Origin: Anodontia alba
Lineage: Eukaryota; Mollusca; Bivalvia; Lucinida; Lucinidae
Direction: 5' to 3'
Assembly: GCA_964016985.1 (NCBI GenBank)
Contig: OZ024833.1
Span: 63,195,463-63,259,462 of the forward strand
Length of the DNA stretch: 64,000 bases
Each line of letters starts with the position of its first letter. Position 1 is the stretch's first letter. Shown piece after piece: positions 59,271 through 64,000 of this stretch. Under the pieces are notes generated by a model. That model made no database searches. It was given only the letters and a program-made list of their open reading frames with translations, and was not told the origin of the DNA. A program made the position numbers and the translations under genes.

Positions 59271-59622
59271 ATTATAGCATCAGAGAGAAAAAAAATAGTT
59301 TCATTTGATTCAATAGCTACTGATAATTCATATTTTTAATTCAGAAACTAATGCCAGTCTAGCGCAGATACTGAAAACTCATGTTTGAACGGAGAGTTAG
59401 CAAATGTCCATGCACCTTTACGAGTGTCCATAACAATAGTTGGCATTTTCATATTTATTAGCAGAGAAATTTTCATTCTTAGCTATATTTAGGAAGAAAT
59501 AATTTACAGTCGGTAGTAATATGAGCTTTATTAGCAGGGAACTTTTCATGCTCAGTTGAGTAAGCATGAAACAGGTTTTGTAACCTAGGTTCTGTCGTTA
59601 CATGTAAGTTCCAGGTGGTGCA

Positions 59623-59834
59623 TAGACTGGCTCCAGTCTCCAGTGACAAGATATTTTTCTCATAATCCTGTCTGACAATCCACTAAGATAAAACCAAAAA
59701 AATATCATGACTATAAAGGCTGGTCACTAGTGACCAGCCTTTATAGTCATGATATTACTTCGGTTTTATTTTAGTGGATTATTAAACAGATTATAATGAA
59801 AAATATTTTGTCACTAGAGACTGGAGCCAGTCTA
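59623..59834. mobile_element. FB1 fold-back element with 9-bp target duplication
   Basis: Complete copy, TAGACTGGCTCCAG to CTGGAGCCAGTCTA, with the intact centre. Flanks GGTGGTGCA / TGTGGTGCA match at 8 of 9. Confidence 0.9.
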
Positions 59835-60187
59835 TGTGGTGCATTAAACTTCATATGGATTGCAACCTGTGTTCTCGGTCTACCGTCACATTAATCTCTG
59901 TACCAAAGCATTTCTGAAAATGTTAATTTACAAAAAAACAAAAAACAAAAACAAAAAAAACACCTCCTGTATGGACATTTCCTGCGGAAAAGACGGCACA
60001 ATTCGATCCACTGTCGGTATTTATGATTCTTTTATGTTTTATGGGTGCTATCCAACTTCAATGGACGTCTGATGTGACATTTTTATCACTTCAGTGAGTC
60101 GCACGACTCCGACAGTTTCTTTGAAATGGTCGTGGTATTACGTCCCAGACATCTGAGCCGCAACGCAAGAAAACGTACCATCGGGCT

Positions 60188-60362
60188 TTTGCGCCCAGCG
60201 AAGATTCAGATCAGTCTGCGCATTCGCGCAGTCTGATCAGAATCTTCACTGGGCGCATTTTTGGATAGCCAAGGTTGCACAGTTTCTTCATGCGGACAAC
60301 GAAGACTCTGATCAGACTGTGCGAACGCGCAGGCTGATTTGAGTCTTCGTTGGATGCACGTC
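60188..60362. mobile_element. FB3 element, two adjacent hairpins
   Basis: GCGCCCAGCGAAGATTCAGA hairpin closed by CTTCACTGGGCGC, then a second hairpin with ACAACGAAGACTCTGATCAG. Confidence 0.75.
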
Positions 60363-60507
60363 AGAAGGTACGTTTCCTTACATTGCGGTTCATTCATTAT
60401 AAGATTCCGACAACAATATTACTCAATTATGTGATTCCGGCATCGCTTTTGCAGGCTTTGATCGACAGCGAATTCGATGTACAATTTTACTCGTACCACC
60501 ACTCTCT

Positions 60508-60690
60508 TGGCAAATTCAGCAGACTACAAATTGCTGATATAGTTTATGATTTATTTTATTTTTTTTTAGATTATAGGTTTTGACATTTCGTATGTCTCCT
60601 TGGAGACAATTTGCATAAAATGCCAAATCCTATTTTCTGGGCAATGTAAGACAAATATTTCAAAATGTCGTCTGCTGAAATTGTTATCCA
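60508..60690. repeat. FB5 fold-back
   Basis: TTGGCAAATTCAGCAGAC ... AAAATGTCGTCTGCTGAAAT with GTCTCCTTGGAGACAATTTG. Confidence 0.7.
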
Positions 60691-60959
60691 ACATGCTAAG
60701 TAATAATTTTCAAAATATGAACCCTATCCAATTTACATTTTCTGTCCATTTAATGAATGTTTCTGACGTGCCACATTGCCAAACAATGGAGTCTTTGCTG
60801 TTGTACATTGAGACATCAAATTCGTCGCGCTCAATTTATTCTTGTTGGCTCAGGTTATTTAACTTTCTTTTCTTTTTCTATCCATTCAAAGCGCGCGCGT
60901 TTCTTTCTTTGCTTCTTTTATTTTAGACTGGCTCCCGTCTAACTGATATATGAATCAGC

Positions 60960-61055
60960 ATAAAAACGATTCATATTTTACAAAAATCCTATCTTTCGGA
61001 ATGTCCTTCTCTCTGATTTGGCTGATCAGTTTCTGACTGGTAAGGGAGATGATAC
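60960..61055 (+). repeat. Dispersed repeat, partner of 21890-21972
   Basis: GGAATGTCCTTCTCTCTGAT and TTTCTGACTGGTAAGGGAGA. Confidence 0.7.
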
Positions 61056-61168
61056 GTGTTGAAAAAACAGTCAATAAGGAGTATTTACCTTCGTTAGATA
61101 GAAAATTAAAACACATTGCGTGGTGCCAGGCTACTTTTTCTTTCTTTTTTTTTTTTTTTTTTTTTAAA

Positions 61169-61272
61169 GACAGACTGATATCAGTTGTAGATGTTAGTTT
61201 TGCCCATGATACCATGCCAAACAGACTGATATCAGTAGTAGATGTTAGTTTTGCCCATGATACCATGCCAAA
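61169..61272. repeat. 51-bp tandem duplication
   Basis: CAGACTGATATCAGTTGTAG at 61171 and CAGACTGATATCAGTAGTAG at 61222, ending ATGATACCATGCCAAA in both. Confidence 0.9.
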
Positions 61273-61540
61273 CCGACCACGCCATATTTTGTCTTACGCC
61301 ACCATACCATGCCACGCCAGATTTTATTTTATGCTGACTCAAACATGATGGGATAGCTGAAGAGAAATACTGTATGGTGATTGAGAGGAGGGGTGCATTC
61401 AGTATTCATAATATGTATAAAAAGATACCATTATGAATAAAATTTCACATCTCACCAGACTTTATAAGTCTCGAAAGACGTCTACATATAAGAGGTCGTA
61501 GAAACTACTGCAATCAAATACATAAATTACCATATACATG

Positions 61541-64000
61541 TATACACTTGTACTGCATATTTTACATAAAAATAAGGTGGGACACAGCATACGTTTGTGC
61601 TGCATGTTTTACATAAAAATGAGGTGGGGCACAGCATACGTTTGTGCTGCATGTTTTACATAAAAATGATGTGGGACACAGCATACGTTTGTGCTGCATG
61701 TTTTACACAAAAATGAGGTGGGGCACCGCATACGTTTGTTCTGCATGTTTTACACAAAAATGAGGTGGGGCACAGCATACGTTTGTTCTGCATGTTTTAC
61801 ATAAAAATGATGTGGGACACAGCATACGTTTGTGCTGCATGTTTTACACAAAAATGAGGTGGGGCACCGCATACGTTTGTTCTGCATGTTTTACACAAAA
61901 ATGAGGTGGGGCACAGCATACGTTTGTTCTGCATGTTTTACATAAAAATGAGGTGGGACACAGCATACGTTTGTTCTGCATGTTTTACACAAAAATGAGG
62001 TGGGACACAGCATACTTTTGTACTGCATGTTTTACACAAAAATGAGGTGGGGCACAGCATACGTTTGTTCTGCATGTTTTACATTAAATGAGGTGGGACA
62101 CAGCATACGTTTGTTCTGAATGTTTTACACAAAAATGAGGTGGGGCACCGCATACGTTTGTTCTGCATGTTTTACACAAAAATGAGGTGGGGCACAGCAT
62201 ACGTTTGTTCTGCATGTTTTACACAAAAATGAGGTTGGGCACAGCATACGTTTGTTCTGCATGTTTTACATAAAAATGAGGTGGGGCACAGCATACGTTT
62301 GTTCTGCATGTTTTACATAAAAATGAGGTGGGGCACAGCATACGTTTGTTCTGCATGTTTTACATAAAAATGAGGTGGGACACAGCATACGTTTGTACTG
62401 CATGTTTTACCCAAAAATGAGGTGGGGCACAGCATAATGTTTGTTCTGCATGTTTTACATAAACTTGAGGTGGGACACAGCATACGTGTGTACTGCATGT
62501 TTTACATAAAAATGAGGTGGGGCACAGCATACCTTTGTACTGCATGTTTTACACAAAAATGAGGTGGGGCACAGCATACGTTTGTTCTGCATGTTTTACA
62601 TAAAAATGAGGTGGGACACAGCATACGTTTGTACTGCATGTTTTACACAAAAATGAGGTGGGTCAAAGCATACGTTTGTTCTGCATGTTTTACATAAAAT
62701 GAAGGTGGGACACAGCATACGTTTGTACTGCATGTTTTACATAAAAATGAGGTGGGGCACAGCAAACTTTTGTACTGCATGTTTTACACAAAAATGAGGT
62801 GGGGCACAGCATACGTTTGTTCTGCATGTTTTACATAAAATTGAGGTGGGACACAGCATACGTTTGTACTGCATGTTTTACACAAAAATGAGGCGGGACA
62901 CAGCATACTTTTGTACTGCATGTTTTAAAGGAAATTGCGGTGCGAAACAAAATACGTTTGTACTGCATGTTTTACATAGCAATGAGTGGGACACAGCACA
63001 CTTTTGTACTGCATGGTTTAAATGAAATTGAGATGGGACACAGAATACGTTTGTACTGCATGTTTTAAATGAAATTAAAGTTGGACACAGCATACTTTTG
63101 TATAGCATCTTTTACAAAAAATGAGATGGGGCACAGCATACTTTTGTACTGCACATTTTAAATAAAATTGAAGTAGGACACAGTATACGCTTTACTGGGT
63201 GTTTTAAATAAAACTGAGGTGGGACACAGCATACATTTGTACTGTACGTTTTACATAAAATTGAGGCGGGACTCAGCATACGTTTATACTGCATGTTTTA
63301 CATAAAATGAGGTGAGACACAGCTTACGTTTGTGATGCATGTTTTACATAAAAATGAGGTGGGACACAGCATACATTTGTGTTGTTTGTTTTACATAGCA
63401 ATGAGGTGAGACACAGCATACGTTTGTACTACATGTTATACATAGCAATGATGTGGGACACAGCATATGTTTGTACTGCATGGTTTATATAAAATTGAGG
63501 TGGGACACAGCATACGTTTGTACTGCATGTTATACATAGCAATGATGTGGGACACAGCATACGTTTGTACTGCATAGTTTATATAAAATTGAGGTGGGAC
63601 ACAGCGTACGTTTGTACTGCATGTTTTAAATGGAATTGATGTGGGACACAGCATACGTTTGTACTGCATGTTTTGTCATAAAATTGAGGTGGGTCACAGC
63701 GTACGTTTGTACTGCATGTTTTACACAAAAATGAGGGTGGGCACAGCGTACGTTTGTACTGCATGTTTTACATAAAACTGAGGTGGGTCACAGCGTACGT
63801 TTGTACTGCATGTTTTACATAAAATTGAGGTGGGTCACAGCGTACGTTTGTACTGCATGTTTTACACAAAATTGAGATGGGTCACAGCGTACGTTTGTAC
63901 TGCCTGTTTTACATAAAACTGAGGTGGGTCAAAGCGTACGTTTATACTGCATGTTTTACATAAAATTGAGATGGGTCACAGCATACGTTTGTACTGCATG
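61541..64000. repeat. 47-bp satellite/minisatellite array, about 52 copies, runs off the window
   Basis: Head-to-tail 47-bp units built on GCATACGTTTGT, CTGCATGTTTTACA and GAGGTGGG; the motif GCATACG recurs at 61587, 61634, 61681 and 61728. Units are most alike at 61.55-62.9 kb, degenerate at about 62.93-63.42 kb, and form a second homogeneous block with GGGTCACAGCGTACG from about 63.6 kb. Because 47 is not a multiple of three, the frame rotates each unit; the short open frames here are by-products. Confidence 0.95.

Noticed and set aside
61541..64000. Series of minus-strand open frames (about 60-77 codons) resembling a repeat protein
   Set aside because: They arise from a 47-bp satellite whose frame rotates every unit; no continuous protein is encoded.

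Overview
This is animal nuclear DNA: split exons with GT-AG junctions, long repeat-rich introns, an L1/Tx1-type LINE, tRNA-derived SINE remnants, very long dinucleotide arrays and dozens of short fold-back (MITE-like) elements. There is no bacterial gene organisation. The repeat style and one recognisable gene suggest a bivalve mollusc, perhaps a dreissenid mussel. The phylum-level guess is moderately supported; the genus is only an impression.

Two protein-coding loci are supported. On the plus strand, two exons (20944-21366 and 31205-31701) encode most of a BAMBI-like TGF-beta pseudoreceptor: a cysteine-rich ectodomain, one transmembrane helix, a short kinase-less tail and the stop codon. 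Its signal-peptide exon was not found and probably lies upstream. On the minus strand, a candidate micro-gene joins an ATG exon (45729-45668) to a terminal exon (35988-35910), giving a 46-residue protein I do not recognise. The two loci converge tail to tail across about 4.2 kb.

A LINE ORF2 (APE endonuclease, reverse transcriptase, C-terminal CCHC) fills 50.4-54.6 kb. It is broken only by three one-base shifts, each in a homopolymer. No ORF1 was seen.

The rest is accessory DNA. I group the fold-back elements as FB1-FB10 (working names for this window). FB1 has 9-bp target duplications in five copies, as expected of Mutator-like elements. FB2 (ends CAAACAGTGTAGA) and FB3 (arms GCGAAGAC...CTGATCA) are the most numerous. 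FB4 has arms with ACATATGTTTTC; FB5 ends in GTCGTCTGCTG; FB6 ends CTAGCATTCTA; FB7 is ACGTCG-rich; FB8 is TA-flanked with an FB4-like centre; FB9 ends TACCGTATTCGACCTAATTA; FB10 contains GGGTCTACTCTAAAAGGAAAG-like arms. A 47-bp satellite with local higher-order structure occupies 61.54 kb to the window end. A 200-N assembly gap sits at 13525-13724.

Layout: 1-20.9 kb, repeats upstream of the BAMBI-like exons, with an RFX-like motif array at 9.2-9.7 kb and a degenerate ~147-bp tandem array at 10.1-10.9 kb; 20.9-31.7 kb, BAMBI-like gene; 31.7-35.9 kb, convergent intergenic; 35.9-45.7 kb, minus-strand micro-gene and its intron; 45.7-50.4 kb, mixed unique and repeat DNA; 50.4-54.6 kb, LINE; 54.6-61.5 kb, fold-back-rich DNA; 61.5-64 kb, satellite.
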